A stretch of 64,000 nt of DNA from Silurus meridionalis (GCF_014805685.1 NC_060906.1:21124626-21188625), one strand, 5' to 3'; counted from the stretch's first letter, positions 36,640 through 49,666 are shown. Numbers and translations are program-made. Notes: generated from the sequence alone by a model not told the origin.

Positions 36640-36778
36640 GTGTCAGGCTGGATGTTGGGGTCAGAGCGCATGGTCAGCTATGAGACAGCACCCCTGGCAG
36701 CTTGACAAAATTAGGGCTTAAACCCCTGACCTTCCAAACAATAACCCAGAGCTTTAACCTTTGATCTACCACATCCCC
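36640..36778 (-). repeat. SINE family A copy (diverged)
   Basis: 'gttggggtcagagcgcatgg', 'cccctgaccttccaaacaat' and 'tgatctaccacatccc' as seen on plus. Confidence 0.65.
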
Positions 36779-36902
36779 AATTACTTTACAACCTGCATTT
36801 TGTATTTAAATTGGGTTATATTTGTGTAATATTAAAATTAGTTTGATGATGCACACTCCACCCCACACACACACACATAGTGATTCATAGTGTAAACTGT
36901 GT

Positions 36903-37050
36903 AAAGGTCGACCGATAGTGGATTTTGCCAATACTTATAGCTAGGTTGAAACTTCAAATAAACAGGAGGTGACATTGCATAACGCAACCTGGAAAAACTA
37001 TCTGTATGGATTTTTGCCGATACCTCCAGCAATCGACTATCGGTGCCGAT
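36903..37050. mobile_element. DNA-transposon fragment (hAT-like terminus)
   Basis: 'aaaggtcgaccgatagtgga' with 'ttttgccgatacc' and 'tatcggtgccgattaata': the GACCGATA/TATCGG palindromic pattern typical of a common vertebrate hAT-type MITE. The right end is unclear. Confidence 0.45.
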
Positions 37051-37839
37051 TAATATACTATTAATTTTGAAGATTAATAGTTTAAGATGTTTGCCAACAT
37101 TGACTCTGATGTCTCTAAGAACACATGCTAGCCTTCATTCTCTCGTTTGTAGCCGTCACAAAAGGCCTAGATAATTAGAGTACCAACATAGACAGACCTA
37201 GATAATAGTATCCTCAGCTGACTTCAGCAGCAAGAATAAAGATCTTGTTGTTAATGAATGCCATAGAACAAGCAGAGATGCAAAATACATCAATCTTTTT
37301 TTTCTTTTATCTGTTTCCACAGAATGTGTTTCTTCCTGTCTTTACCGAGACATCAAGATGTTCTGAATGCATACACGGGACATAGTATACGCTGGGATTT
37401 ATGACAGAAGATTTTTTTGTGTCTAATTCTTATTCATGCCACGATTCCTTCAGAGCTAAATAAGTAAGTTTGTATCTGCATTTAAGCCTGTTCGACAAAC
37501 CCGCTCATCAGACATGGGCTCATTTTGTGCCATCATAAAGAAAGATCTTCAGCTCGCTGCTTAGCCTCTGGCGGCATAAGAAAAAAAACGAAATGCTTGA
37601 ATAAAGAAAAGTGTCAACTCTATGAATCCGAGGTCTAATAAAGAGCAGACACATACCAGAAAAGATGAAAATGATAGCATATTAGCAGATACACCTAAGA
37701 GCTAAGAAAAGGTAGACAAACCCAAAATGATATGCAGTGCAAAAATCAAGATACATACATAATCATAGTAATTGAATATTTGAAAATAAATAAGTAATGC
37801 ATTTTTTAGGCTAATAATCACTAAAGAAATACACCTGAC
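37051..37839. other. Intergenic, no gene recognised
   Basis: Unique-looking sequence. A weak acceptor-like 'ctgtttccacag' at about 37310 is not followed by a convincing exon. Confidence 0.45.
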
Positions 37840-38600
37840 CATAAGATTCTATAGACTTTTTGAACAACCCTATTCCACATTTAGTCCCTGTAACATATCT
37901 CACTGGTTCTATGCTGGAAGAAAGAGAGACAATAGTTCACCAAGCAGAACTTTCTTTATTTTACTTTCGCCCCTGACGTACTCACGCTGGGGCTTACCCA
38001 CACTCTCTCGTGGTTCCGGACACCTTTCCTCAGCGTCAGCCCGAACCCGCATTCAGCTCACTTACCGCATCTGGCTCTCGGCCACCCTCAGTCACCCTTC
38101 GTAGACCCATCCACTCTCCTCTGCTTGGTGTGTCTCTCTCCCTCTGAGGCTGGTGTCTTTCTCCTTTTTTATTGGAGTTGCTGGACTGAAACAGCACACT
38201 GATTAGTCTCATCAGCTACAGGTGTACTCTAACTGCTGTTTCAGTCTGGCTCCGCTGTCCACTTGTGAACCGCTGCCACAGTCCCTATTTATAATACCTC
38301 CACTTTTTTGAGAAGATGTTTCACTTGATTTTATAGTGTGCTTGTGGAGATTTGAGCTCATTCAGCCTCAAGGCTGTTAATAAAGTCAGGTACCTACCAA
38401 TGTAGGGAAGGTAAGGAGGCCTCGGGTGCAGTCAGCATTCACATTCATCAAGGTGTTTTTAAAAGAGGTTGAGGGCAGAGCTCTATAGCTGGAGATCTTC
38501 CACTCCAACTCATGTCCATTATATCTTCATGAAGCTGGCTTTGTGCAAAGGGGCATTGTTTTGCTGGAACAGGTTTGGGTCTCCTAGTTCTTTTAAACGT
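37840..38600. mobile_element. Family D repeat split by a solo LTR
   Basis: Left part 37840-37888 ('tattccacatttagtccct'). The right part resumes at 38281 and runs through 'tcaaggctgttaataaagtc' to 'aacaggtttgggtctcctag'. Confidence 0.65.
37889..38280 (-). mobile_element. Solo LTR (probably Ty3/Gypsy-type)
   Basis: 392 bp. On the minus strand it begins TG and ends CA ('tgtggcagcggttc' to 'gagatatgttaca'), flanked by a 5-bp duplication 'gtccc' (37884-37888, 38281-38285). A polyadenylation-type 'aataaa' is on the minus strand near the right third, followed by a pyrimidine-rich end. GC content is higher than the surroundings. No internal coding region remains, so it is consistent with LTR-LTR recombination. 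Superfamily is inferred only from size, ends and TSD. Confidence 0.7.
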
Positions 38601-39870
<1,270 letters not shown>

Positions 39871-41134
39871 TATAAGACTATGATTAGCTAGTGATGATGT
39901 GATTGGCAGGATAGAGAAAACCCCCAACCTTAAGCTTCAGAATTGTTGAAAGTTTTTCCATTTTTTCCTTTTCTCTTCCATTAAATACCCACCTCTTATT
40001 CTTGTCCATTACATACTATTACTTGTCATTGCTGTTACTTACAAGCAATTTTTTCCATTTTCTTGTGGACAGAGATATTTTTAAGAAATGCTGGTCTTAT
40101 GAAAGGATTTTTTTTAAAGCAGAGGGGTAAAAATATTCATATCTGCAGAATTTACGCCATTAGCACAAAGCAGCAAGAACCTGAATTGTCTAAGAGATTG
40201 TTAAGATTACATACATATTATCGAATACTGAAAAAAACAGCTCCGGTATTAATCAAGAGTCAGTACTCTGAGTTTCATGAGCTTTACCCCTGAATTAATT
40301 CTCACTACTTCATTTCAAAAGCGGAGGAAATTCTGTAAAGTACTTACAGACGTTCAATAAAATGAGCAATTATTTATATTTTATATGCGATATTCCAGTT
40401 CCCGGAAGATTAACTTTAAACTAATTAGGAAGCTATCATTGATTTATGCTCCCTGTGGTTTTTTTAGATAAATTAATAAATAAATAAAGCGTGCCATTTT
40501 TATTTATTTTTTTGGCAAGAATAAGTCTCTCGTCATTAGCAGCATGTGCACATGGCGTGATTGCTAATTAGCAGCTAGCAGGTCTGTTTTAAACATGAAC
40601 ACAGGGAATACTATCCTTGCCCTCAGAGCAGGGCGATTTCATTGTTGTGACGGTATTACATATGTAGAGCATATAGAAAGTGGTATAAGGATTCTTAAGT
40701 TCCCCTAACAATTAGCATGATTTGAACCTAGGACATGTTAGAGATGTTACACAGATTGGTGTGAGGGCCAGGTGTTGTCATGGTTTCTGTTGGTGTGGTG
40801 TTATCTTGGGAGAAATGTGCATTAGTATGATAGAGACTAGAGACGGTGTGTATGAGAGAAACTCGGCAGTGTGATTATGCCTATGAATTTACACCAACAA
40901 ATAAAAGAGTAAAGCGAGCAATCCCACTTTGTGACCTGGTCAGAGTGTCATGACAACCTAAATAAATAAAAATAAAAACAGCGGTCAGGTTGGACTCTTG
41001 AACTTAAATACAGTAAAGCAGAGTTTGGCGCATTACAGTCAAGCAGGTTTTTATAGCGTTCAAGTGCAGCAGAATTCAGTCATAAATGTAATTTTTTCAG
41101 AGAGAAAGCACATGGCATGTTAATCAATCTGGTC
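39871..41134. other. Intergenic, possible conserved non-coding DNA
   Basis: 40370-40640 is non-repetitive with several 'aattag'/'taatta' motifs. The frame at 40063-40293 (76 codons) has no recognisable domain. Confidence 0.35.
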
Positions 41135-41228
41135 ATTGGTTGACCAGCGGTTAAGATGTTGGAATGAAACTTATGGGCCTTACAGCAAGGCCCTTAAGCC
41201 TCAACTGCTCGGTTGTATAAACGAGATA

Positions 41229-41709
41229 CTGTAATCCCCCGCTTTACCGCGGTTTGAATCTCGTGCCCCCGGTTTATTAATAATTAATTTATTTGGCTAA
41301 TTTTCCTGGTCTTTCATGGATAGCATCATAGACCAAAAAACTTATAGGAATTGTTTTTATGTTTAAATAATGAAATTTATTAATACAAATATTTAGTTCC
41401 CTGGTGGTCTAGTGGTTAGGATGCGGCGCTTTCACCGCTGCGGCCCGGGTTTGATCCCCGGTCAGGGAACCAATCCCAGCCACTCTCAGTGCCGGTCCCA
41501 AGCCCGGATAAATGACGAGGGTTGCGTTAGGAAGGGCATCCAATGTAAAAACGTGCCAAATCAAACATGTGGAGGCTCCGCTGTGGCGACCCCTAAGGGG
41601 AGAAGCCTAAAGAAAGTTTTTATTAATACAAATATTTAATAATGGGGTTGATTTCTTTTTTCAAGGCTGGTTTTAGAATGTAACCACTGCGATAAATGGG
41701 GGATTACTG
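41229..41709. mobile_element. Pogo/Tigger-like TIR element, TA flanked
   Basis: Left end 'ctgtaatcccccgctttacc' and right end 'gataaatgggggattactg' are imperfect inverted repeats, bordered by TA (41227-41228, 41710-41711). No transposase, and it carries a family C SINE inside. The pogo/Tigger assignment rests on the terminal sequence. Confidence 0.65.
41396..41618 (+). mobile_element. SINE family C with 20-bp target-site duplication
   Basis: tRNA-Glu-like head with A box 'ggtctagtggttaggatg' and B box 'gggtttgatcccc', body, and tail 'gctgtggcgacccctaaggg'. Flanked by perfect copies of 'tttattaatacaaatattta' at 41376-41395 and 41619-41638. The anticodon-loop position reads ttc. The frame at 41412-41639 is an artefact of the SINE. 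Confidence 0.92.
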
Positions 41710-41994
41710 TAATTCTAACTCCCTCTGGTCAGCCAAACACTGTAAATGTAAAGAAGAAAAACCTGCCCAGCTAAAAGAAATATATTTCCGACAGCAGACC
41801 TCATCATACATGTCAAGAAATCTACATTGCAAACTTATGCTAGCTTTAGAACAGACTGCTTTTAAATATGGAAAACAATTTGTCTGGAGATGCGTTGTTA
41901 TAGAAAAATGAACAGCAAAGGAGTGGCCTAGTATATATTGAGTTTTTTATTACAACAACATGTTTCCAAACTAATGGGATTGCCAGAACCTTTC

Positions 41995-42119
41995 ACTCTT
42001 GCAACTTGCATTTATAAAGCTGAGCATTTGAGGGTAAAAGAACATCGGCATGGTGATGGGATTTAAATTTACAATCTTTTAATCAAAAGCTCAACATCAT
42101 AACCCCTGAGCTACCACTT
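41995..42119 (-). repeat. SINE family B copy (diverged)
   Basis: tRNA-like head 'cctgagctaccactta' at the right edge as seen on plus, and tail 'cttgcatttataaagctgag' at left. Confidence 0.55.
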
Positions 42120-42123
42120 ACAG

Positions 42124-42262
42124 CAGTGGTCCCCAAACTTTTTTGTGCCATGTCAGACAATATTTTCATGGACCGGCCTTTAAGGTGTGGTGCATAAATA
42201 CAACAAAATAAAATGATAGACCCGCATAAAAACTGGTATTTTCTAAATATATTAATAAACAT
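42124..42262. mobile_element. hAT-like element, one terminus only
   Basis: Starts 'cagtggtccccaaacttttt' and matches the reverse complement of the right end of the complete element at 48011-48466 ('aatattttcatggaccggcc'). Confidence 0.7.
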
Positions 42263-42302
42263 GAATACACTATGTTGTTTTTTTTCATTTCTAATCTACA
42301 TT

Positions 42303-42610
42303 TAATGTGTGGATGGGGGGCACTAGGACCTATTGGACACCATTTTTTATGTCAATTATTGCTTTTCTCTGGTGTTTGCAGAGATTGCAGGAGCGCCCTG
42401 CACTCTGGGTATCTTCTGAGTACTCCAGTTACCTCCCCATTCCAAAAACATGAGCTGTAGGCTGACTGGCTTTCCCAAATTGTCTGTAATGTGTGTGTTT
42501 CTGTGAGATTGTGATGGTTGGCATCCTGTCCAGGGGAATTTTTGTAGCCCCCTGCCCCAAGTTCCCTGTCACCCTGTGCAGGATAGGAAAGTGAAATAGG
42601 AAATGGTAAA
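42303..42610. repeat. Unclassified dispersed repeat
   Basis: 'ttattgcttttctctggtgt' plus 'ttgcag' is shared with 46035-46112. The rest ('ccaaaaacatgagctgtagg', 'ccctgtgcaggataggaaag') resembles a common fish interspersed repeat. Confidence 0.5.
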
Positions 42611-42647
42611 TGCTAATGCATGCTGATGCATTTTTAACAGTGTCCAG

Positions 42648-43200
42648 TTATATGGAGTGTCCACAGTACTGAATTATATGATAATATATTAAAAGAAGTG
42701 GATTATTGTAAACTTGCGAGTTTCATTACAGGTTAAAGTTGCTGTTTTAAATCATGAATCATCACTTCATGGCCAATCAGATCAATGAATTAATTTTGTG
42801 AGGTTTTTAGGTTGAATAAACTGCAGCACAGCCAAGAATCAGATTTGGACTAAAAATGACTTGTCATCGGAGAACATTGAATCCACTGAAGGCAGTGGGA
42901 AAAGTTTATAGAGTAATCCATGCTGATGTTTAATTAGTCAATAATCCCATACAAGCACATGCATGGGAATGGACTTCAGTCTTGTAGTATTTACTCAAGA
43001 ACCAGAGTTTCTCTCTGGTTCTTCGGCAAGAGATTTTCGAGCAAACATCTTCTTATCAAAGTATGACTGATCAGACGGGTGAAAAAAGAGTTTATTTTCC
43101 CATATAAACCAAAAACTACCCTGCATTCATTTTAAGAACAGATTCCGACGATACCCCTGCTGCAATGTTGCGACAAGATGCATGAAATCGGCTGGGATTT
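42648..43200 (+). repeat. Older segmental duplicate, copy 2
   Basis: Partner of 39336-39870, with a local insertion around 43000-43035 that contains a small inverted repeat ('gaaccagag' / 'ctctggttc'). Confidence 0.75.
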
Positions 43201-44016
43201 GAACGAGCATTTATATTTCCTGTGCATTCTGTGTCAGAAGATTATACAGCGCTCGAGTCTCCTTCAATTTTACTGCATGGCTGCTCAAGCCTGGAGCCAT
43301 GAGAGCGAAACTGAATGCATCACACAGATGCATTCAGAGAGCAACAAAAGCACAACAGTCTAATTTAATCTAAAGTCTAATTGAGCTGCAACCTTGCCCA
43401 CTTTAATGAATGATTTACTCAGAGACAATGCCTTATTTCATGTTTGTGTTGCTTTTCCTTTATTTTTCTGATTATCAACATATGACCTGTTTCCTATGCT
43501 TGTCTTCTAGTATTTGTGTACTTGCAGATATTCTCTATTTAAAAAGACATGTATACAAATGTTCAACAGGATTATTCATTATTGCAAAATGGGTGCGAGA
43601 TGATCTACAACCAATGTGTTCATGTGGAATGGTGGATTTACAGAAATGTTCAATATGAAATAATCACATGGAATAAAAATAGACGTGAGATTATTGTTTG
43701 GTCCGATTCAAGTGGAAGAATCGTTAAAATAGATTAGATATTTTGGTAAGGGTTAATGCATGAATGTATATCAGTGATGTGGGAAAACAATTAGAAAAAT
43801 AAATGAATAATTCAGGAAATGCTTGTAAAATCATATGGAGGAATCAATGAAACAAATAATACATTGTGGAAAAATCATTGCAAAAACATGGAAAGAGTGA
43901 TCATCTAATGTGAATGAAAAATAGCATGTGAATTAAAAAAAGGAATCATAATAATAAACAGATCATGTTGGAAAAATAAATGAATGGTGCAGAAGAAATA
44001 ATAGGTGGAGAGGAAT
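43201..44016. other. Intergenic; start of degenerate ATG-TGGAAA repeats
   Basis: From about 43650 the sequence shows irregular reiteration of 'catgtgga'-like motifs leading into the tandem array at 44017. No gene. Confidence 0.45.
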
Positions 44017-44830
44017 ACTGTGAATAATACTGCATCAAGTGGAAAATTCACATGGATAAGAAGGAATTCTGAAAAAAGTGGGAAAGAAATGTGGAAAACA
44101 TTAGAATATATATATACGAAACATCCTGTGGAAACGTGGAGAAATCCTGTGAGGAAAATTCTTTGTCTGGAAAAACCTGTAAAAATAATTGAATCATGAG
44201 GTAATAATTTACACACATTTATATAAACGAATTAAGTGTATTGTTTATAATTGCAATAAGCTAGCCATGAACGTTGGGGAAGAATCATATGTGGAGAACT
44301 ATAATGTGAATAATACTGCACCATGTGTAAAATTCACATGGAAATGAAGTAATTCTGAAAAAAAGTAAAAAAAAATGTTGAAAACATTAGAATATATATA
44401 TATATATATATACGAAACATCCTGTGGAAACGTGGAGAAAATCCTGTGAGGAAAATTCTTTGTATGGAAAAACCTGTAAAAATAAATGAATCCTGAGGTA
44501 ATAATTTACACACATATTTATATAAATGAATTATACTATAATGTGAATAATACTGCACCATGTACAAAATTCACTGAAAAGTATCATTAAAAAAAAGGAT
44601 AAAAAAATATATTTGTATGGAAAAGAAATCATGTGGTGGCCGAAAGTGGATATTAATGAAACAGGTGGTGGTGGTGGTGGTGGTGGTGGTGTGTATATAC
44701 AAATCATGTGGAAACATTGTTTCATAAAATCCATTGTATGGAAAAGAAACCCTAAGAAATAATTGAATTATGTGGTAACAACACTTATTTATATGCATAT
44801 TTATATAGATTAACTAATTGTAATGTCTAT
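44017..44830 (+). repeat. Degenerate tandem array, three units of about 240-290 bp
   Basis: Units begin 'gtgaataatactgca' near 44022, 44307 and 44541. The first two share 'acgaaacatcctgtggaaac' and 'gaggaaaattctttgt'. The third is more diverged and has gained a (GTG)n tract at 44664-44691. Confidence 0.8.
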
Positions 44831-45594
44831 AATTAAAAGAAGCTAGCCCTGTAGTCCTACTCAGGCTTTCTGAACTTTAGTATTTAGAAAATCTGATGGT
44901 GGTGGAATCACATTTTTTTTACGATTCCTGCAAAACTGGGGTATTTAACAATTGCTACTGTTTTACACACAAAACATCCATTGTCCATCTAAACAGAGAT
45001 GAATGATCGAATATCAGCCTCAGGTGCAGTTAGCTAGCTAGCATTCTGAGGTTGCTGAGAGAATGACTGATGTTTGACCGCTCTTATAATAAACAGTGTG
45101 AGTGAAATAGCGCTATGGCTACAGTTCACCACTGAATATTTGAATAAACAAGTATAAATAAAACACCATGGATTTGAATTATTTCATAGTCAAATTTACT
45201 CAATAATGCTTCACTGGCATCGTAGCGGTACAGTGGATACGACTGCATGCTTTAGCTCATTGTCTTGTTGTGTAGTGAATTTGGTTCCAATTAGCCGCAG
45301 TCCAGATGGAATTGTATGGTGTTGAAGTATAGTGGAGGATGTTATGGAGAATATTATGTTGACTGTGGGGGTGTGGCAGCCTGCTAACATCTTAACTTGT
45401 GTACTCCTTCTTACAGAAGTTCTTCTGTTAGACCTAAAAATGTCCAATTTGGACTCATCTGTCTACAAAACATTATTTTAGTTATTTACTGTTCAATTCA
45501 GCAAAACAATTTTTATTTGTCCCACCAATAGGAATTTTTTATGTTATCATGTTTCCAAAATTCCATACAGCAGCAAAGCAAAAAAAATAAAATA

Positions 45595-45633
<39 letters not shown>

Positions 45634-45890
45634 AATAATAATAAATAAAACATTACAAAAATAAATTGTACATGTACCATACTGTAAACACAACAAAAAT
45701 TGTCATTTACTTGTCATAAATGTTTTATTTACTACTTTAAATGAATAATACAAAAATAAAATCGTTTTTCAAACATTTTTATGTAATTTGTTAGTCCAAA
45801 CTTTTTTCTGTTTCGAAATGTTACTCTCATGAACTATCAGATTTTTCACGAGTTTCTAAATTATCAAGGTCGTGAGTATCAAGATTCCAC

Positions 45891-45955
<65 letters not shown>

Positions 45956-47239
45956 TATAGCACTTATACCACCAATCGTATAGATGTCATTAAAAAAACC
46001 TAAATTTTTTAAATTCTAATCTTCTAATCTCTAATTTGTGAAGGGGGCACATGGGACCTAGCGGTTACCAATTTTTATATGAATTATTGCTTTTCTCTGG
46101 TGTTTGCAGAAACAAAAGGAACATACATATGTTTCAAAAACCATAAAAGACAATGTGTTCCTAAAAATGCACGGTGTAATCCTAAATAAGAAAAGAATTT
46201 AAGGCATACATCTTAACAAATGCTGAGCAAAGGTAACAACTTTACCTCAAAAATAGGTTACAACTTTTGGTCCAATCAGAATCATCCACTCAAGAATGCC
46301 ATCATATATTTAAAATGAATGAATTAATTAATGATATAAAAACAGAGTCTCATTTGTCCTCGTCTTTCAGTAATATCGAACTTAATCAATCTGGTTTCCC
46401 TAAACCTTTCCAAACATGCCAAGAAAAGCTTTTTCCTGGCACCTGATAACGACATGTGAAGTGTAAATGGGGAGTGATGGGGGTTTAATTGACGATGATA
46501 AATTAGGCGGAGTGGAGCTGCGAGCTGACAGCACGGCAGGTGGGGCGTTTCTGCAGGTGTTCGGTGCTGAATGGGGGCACGTGAGCCACACACTCCTGAT
46601 GTACACCACACGGCCAGACGTACTTTAGATCAGCTTTGATTTAGGGAAACGACTTGCATGTTCTTTTAGCTTAGGCTATTATTCTGTAGGGTTCATTTAG
46701 CGGATGCTTTTATCCAGAGTGACGTTCAAGTGAGACAGGATACGAGTGTAAATTTGAACAGATGATGGTTACTTTCAAAAAACCTTCAATTACCTTCGCC
46801 AACCTTTTTCTCCTAGTTATCAGTACGTCCTGCTAAGCAAACCTTTTGTGAAACTTAACTACTCGCTCTCAGATATTAAAGCGACTCTGTGAGTGCTTTA
46901 TTAGAAGCAGGCGCAGTCAGGCAGTAAAGCAATTAAGCCCGTGGATAAAAGACTCATATCAACATTAACATGAACAGTAACACATTAATATATGTGGTAG
47001 GACCAGGATTGTGCAAGCAGGGCTTGTATTTTCAAATACATCAATGTAATGTTTTATTTTTTGCCACCAATATCAGTTTATTTCTAATGAATGGATAGAA
47101 TTGGATTATTTTGGATTTATGAATATTATGAAATACTTCTGCACCCCCTGCACTTTATTCACACATCAGTGACACTCATGTCAGGTGACAAAGTAAACGA
47201 TTCACTTAATGTATTGTGAACTGAGACTTTCTTTTATTA
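44831..47239. other. Intergenic, microsatellites and small repeat remnants
   Basis: It contains an (AAT)n/(AAAT)n tract at about 45593-45653, an AT tract at 45899-45953, the small repeat at 46035-46112 shared with 42303, and a SINE B tail remnant at 46688-46760 (minus). 46380-46680 is non-repetitive, with a CACGTG E-box near 46577. No gene recognised. Confidence 0.5.
45899..45953. repeat. (TA)n microsatellite
   Basis: Uninterrupted TA tract. Confidence 0.95.
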
Positions 47240-47830
47240 AGAGATTGGTTTAGATTTGAAGATCTTGTTCCGATAGAATGGACCCAAACCTGTTCCAGCA
47301 TGACAATGCCCCTGTTCACAAAGCCAGCTCCGAAAAAAATATGCTTTAATGGCTTGGAATCTAAAATGGCCTTCTATAAAGCTCTGAGCACAACCCTACT
47401 GAACATCTTTAGGATGGATTTATGATTTATGATCAAACTCTTGATGTCACCCAAATGAAGATGGGTTCCCTTTTGAGTCTGGTTCCTCTCATGGTTTCCT
47501 CCTCATAACATCTAAGGGAGTTTTTCCTTGCCACAGTCGCCATGGCTGCTTATCAGGGATAAATACACATCATTCACCTTAACTGTTGATTTCTGTAAAG
47601 CTGCTTTGAAACAATGTCTGTTGTGAAAAGCACTATAGAAATAAACTTGACTTGACTTGACTTGACTTGACTTGACATAAATGTGATTGCTGACTGCACC
47701 CCAGGCCTCCTCACCTTACTGTACATCGGTAGCTTGACTTTATAACCCTTGTGGCTGAATAAGCACAAATCTCCAGAAGCACCCTCCAAAATCTAGTGTA
47801 ACATCTTCCTGGAAGTTGAGAGGAGGAGAA
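47240..47830. mobile_element. Family D repeat interrupted by an L2 3' end
   Basis: Family D flanks at 47240-47404 ('aacctgttccagcatgacaa') and 47677-47830 ('gactgcaccccaggcctcct', 'cctccaaaatctagtgtaac'). Confidence 0.7.
47405..47676 (+). mobile_element. L2-like LINE 3' end with (cttga)n terminus
   Basis: 'actcttgatgtcacccaaat', 'gagtttttccttgccacagt', 'ctgtaaagctgctttgaaac', ending in four or five 'cttga' pentamers. Inserted in a family D element. Confidence 0.8.
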
Positions 47831-48010
47831 TATTCAAACATGAATGACTGTACAGTTCCACTGCAACCAAACTCTAACATGTATGTAAATATACACATGT
47901 AAATAACGATTAATGAGAGCATGAGAGCATGTTTAGGCTGAATTGGATTGAGAAATTGTGTGCTAGTTCCTGGATTTACAGTGGATTTAGATATACAATA
48001 TAGCCTATAT

Positions 48011-48466
48011 CAGTGGTCCCGGGCGCTGGTCCGGGGTCAATTGGTAACCGGGCCGAACAGAAAGAATACATAACTTACATTATTTCCATTTTATTTATGA
48101 TCTGATTCTGAACGAGGTTTATTTTGGAAAATGACCGGATTCTCTCCGCCACATCTGTCTATGACTCACTCTTAATGCATGTCATGATGCCTTGGTCACA
48201 TGTCTTACCTCCATCCGCTACCTTCTTAAAGCGGCTGCTCCGGGCCTCTAACACTTAATACATTACCGCTAAATTCAAACCCGAGCAAAATGAACAAAAA
48301 ACAACACAGTGGATTCACGTTTACTATTATATTTAGAAAATACCAGTTTTTATGGTCATATCATTTTATTTTGTTGTATTTTTCCGCCACACATTAAAGG
48401 CCGGTCCGTGAAAATATTGTCTGACATTAAACAGGTCTCTGGTGCTAAAAAGGTTGGGGACCGCTG
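48011..48466. mobile_element. Non-autonomous hAT element with perfect 8-bp TSD
   Basis: Ends 'cagtggtccc' and 'ggggaccgctg' are inverted repeats. The 8-bp duplication 'gcctatat' occurs at 48003-48010 and 48467-48474. 456 bp, with no intact transposase frame. Both ends and the TSD length fit the hAT superfamily. Confidence 0.88.
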
Positions 48467-48842
48467 GCCTATATCATAATATATAACTATATATATCAAT
48501 ATAGATTCGCAATGGTAAAAACATTATGAAAAAATGTATCAATGTGATTCATCGAATTTAAAAAGTGAGCATAGGATACAAGTTGGGATTTGTAAGGCAT
48601 AATTTTTAACATATGTTCATCAGTAAAAAAATAATTATTTATATATAATTATTAGTAGATATGCTATACTTTTATTATTTAACAAGAGACCAAAAATTTG
48701 TGACCAATATTTGATATGTAGTTTGATTTCTCGTCGCTAAACCGTTTCTCGAGCGCGTTCTCTCAGCACTCTGTTCTCTGTGTATTGAATCTCAGTGTTA
48801 AATCAAACTGAAATCGGATCGCACTGCGTCATAATAGTGGTG

Positions 48843-48926
48843 AAGCTTGGGACTGGCACTAAGGCTTGGTTCCCTGACCGGGGATCAAACCCGGGACACA
48901 GCGGTGAGAGCGCCACATCCTAACCA

Positions 48927-48928
<2 letters not shown>
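48843..48928 (-). repeat. SINE family C fragment, both ends truncated
   Basis: Contains the tRNA-Glu-like B-box part and anticodon arm, but the first bases of the head are replaced by an AT tract starting at 48929, and the LINE-like tail is missing. Confidence 0.75.
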
Positions 48929-49002
<74 letters not shown>

Positions 49003-49021
49003 AATATATATATATATATAT
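48929..49021. repeat. (AT)n microsatellite, interrupted once
   Basis: AT tract broken by 'acctaat' near 48999-49005. Confidence 0.95.
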
Positions 49022-49128
49022 ATTAGAACAATTTGTGCACAAAAATCTTTTCTTCCAAATCTCATATGCTGGTATTTCTTTCAGCTGAATGGTTCTTTGG
49101 ATATATATTATATATATACTGTACAGAC

Positions 49129-49663
49129 CAAAAGTTTGGACACACCTTCTCATTCAAAGAGTTTTCTTTATTTTCATGACTATAAAAATTGTAGATTCAC
49201 ACTGAAGGCATCAAAACTATGAATTAACACGTGGAATTATATATGGAATTATATACATAACAAAAAAGTGTGAAACAACTGAAAAATTTAATATTCTAGG
49301 TTCTTCAAAGTAGCCACCTTTTGCTTTGATTACTGCTTTGCACACTCTTGGCATTCTCTTGATGAGCTTCAAGAGGTAGTCACCTGAATGGTCTTCCAAC
49401 AGTCTTGAAGGAGTTCCCCGAGAGATGCTTGGCACTTGTTGGCCCTTTTGCCTTCACTCTGCGGTCCAGCTCACCCCTAAACCATCTCGATTGGGTTCAG
49501 GTCCGGTGACTGTGGAGGCCAGGTCATCTGGCGCAGCACCCCATCACTCTCCTTCTTGGTCAAATAGCCCTTGATGCCTTCAGTGTGACTCTACAATTTT
49601 CATAGTCATGAAAATAAAGAAAACTCTTTGAATGAGAGGGTGTGTCCAAACTTTTGGTCTGTA

Positions 49664-49666
<3 letters not shown>
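49129..49666 (-). mobile_element. Tc1-like element, internally deleted, transposase C-terminus on minus strand
   Basis: 538 bp with inverted ends: 'acagaccaaaagtttggaca' at left and its complement at right, bordered by TA inside TA-rich DNA. The minus strand retains the end of a Tc1-type transposase: PDLNPIE (third catalytic residue context) near 49490, and RMPRVCKAVIKAKGGYFEE near 49300-49360 in a different frame, so it is frameshifted. The first two catalytic aspartates are deleted. It cannot encode an active enzyme. Confidence 0.85.

Larger units (their letters stand above)
41135..41755 (+). repeat. SINE family B split by a pogo-like element
   Basis: The left half (41135-41228) has 'agcaaggcccttaagcctca' and 'ctgctcggttgtataaacga'. 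The right half (41712-41755) continues as 'aacactgtaaatgtaaag', the normal tail. Confidence 0.7.

Noticed and set aside
40063..40293. 76-codon plus-strand frame as a small gene
   Set aside because: It sits in AT-rich unique DNA with no motif and no promoter or splice evidence.
41396..41470. An intact tRNA-Glu gene
   Set aside because: The tRNA-like sequence is followed by the SINE C body and LINE-type tail, is repeated at four other places and is flanked by a target-site duplication. It is a SINE head.
43990..44830. A CRISPR-like array of repeats
   Set aside because: The units are long, degenerate and head-to-tail without unique spacers, and the genome is a vertebrate. It is a minisatellite-type array.
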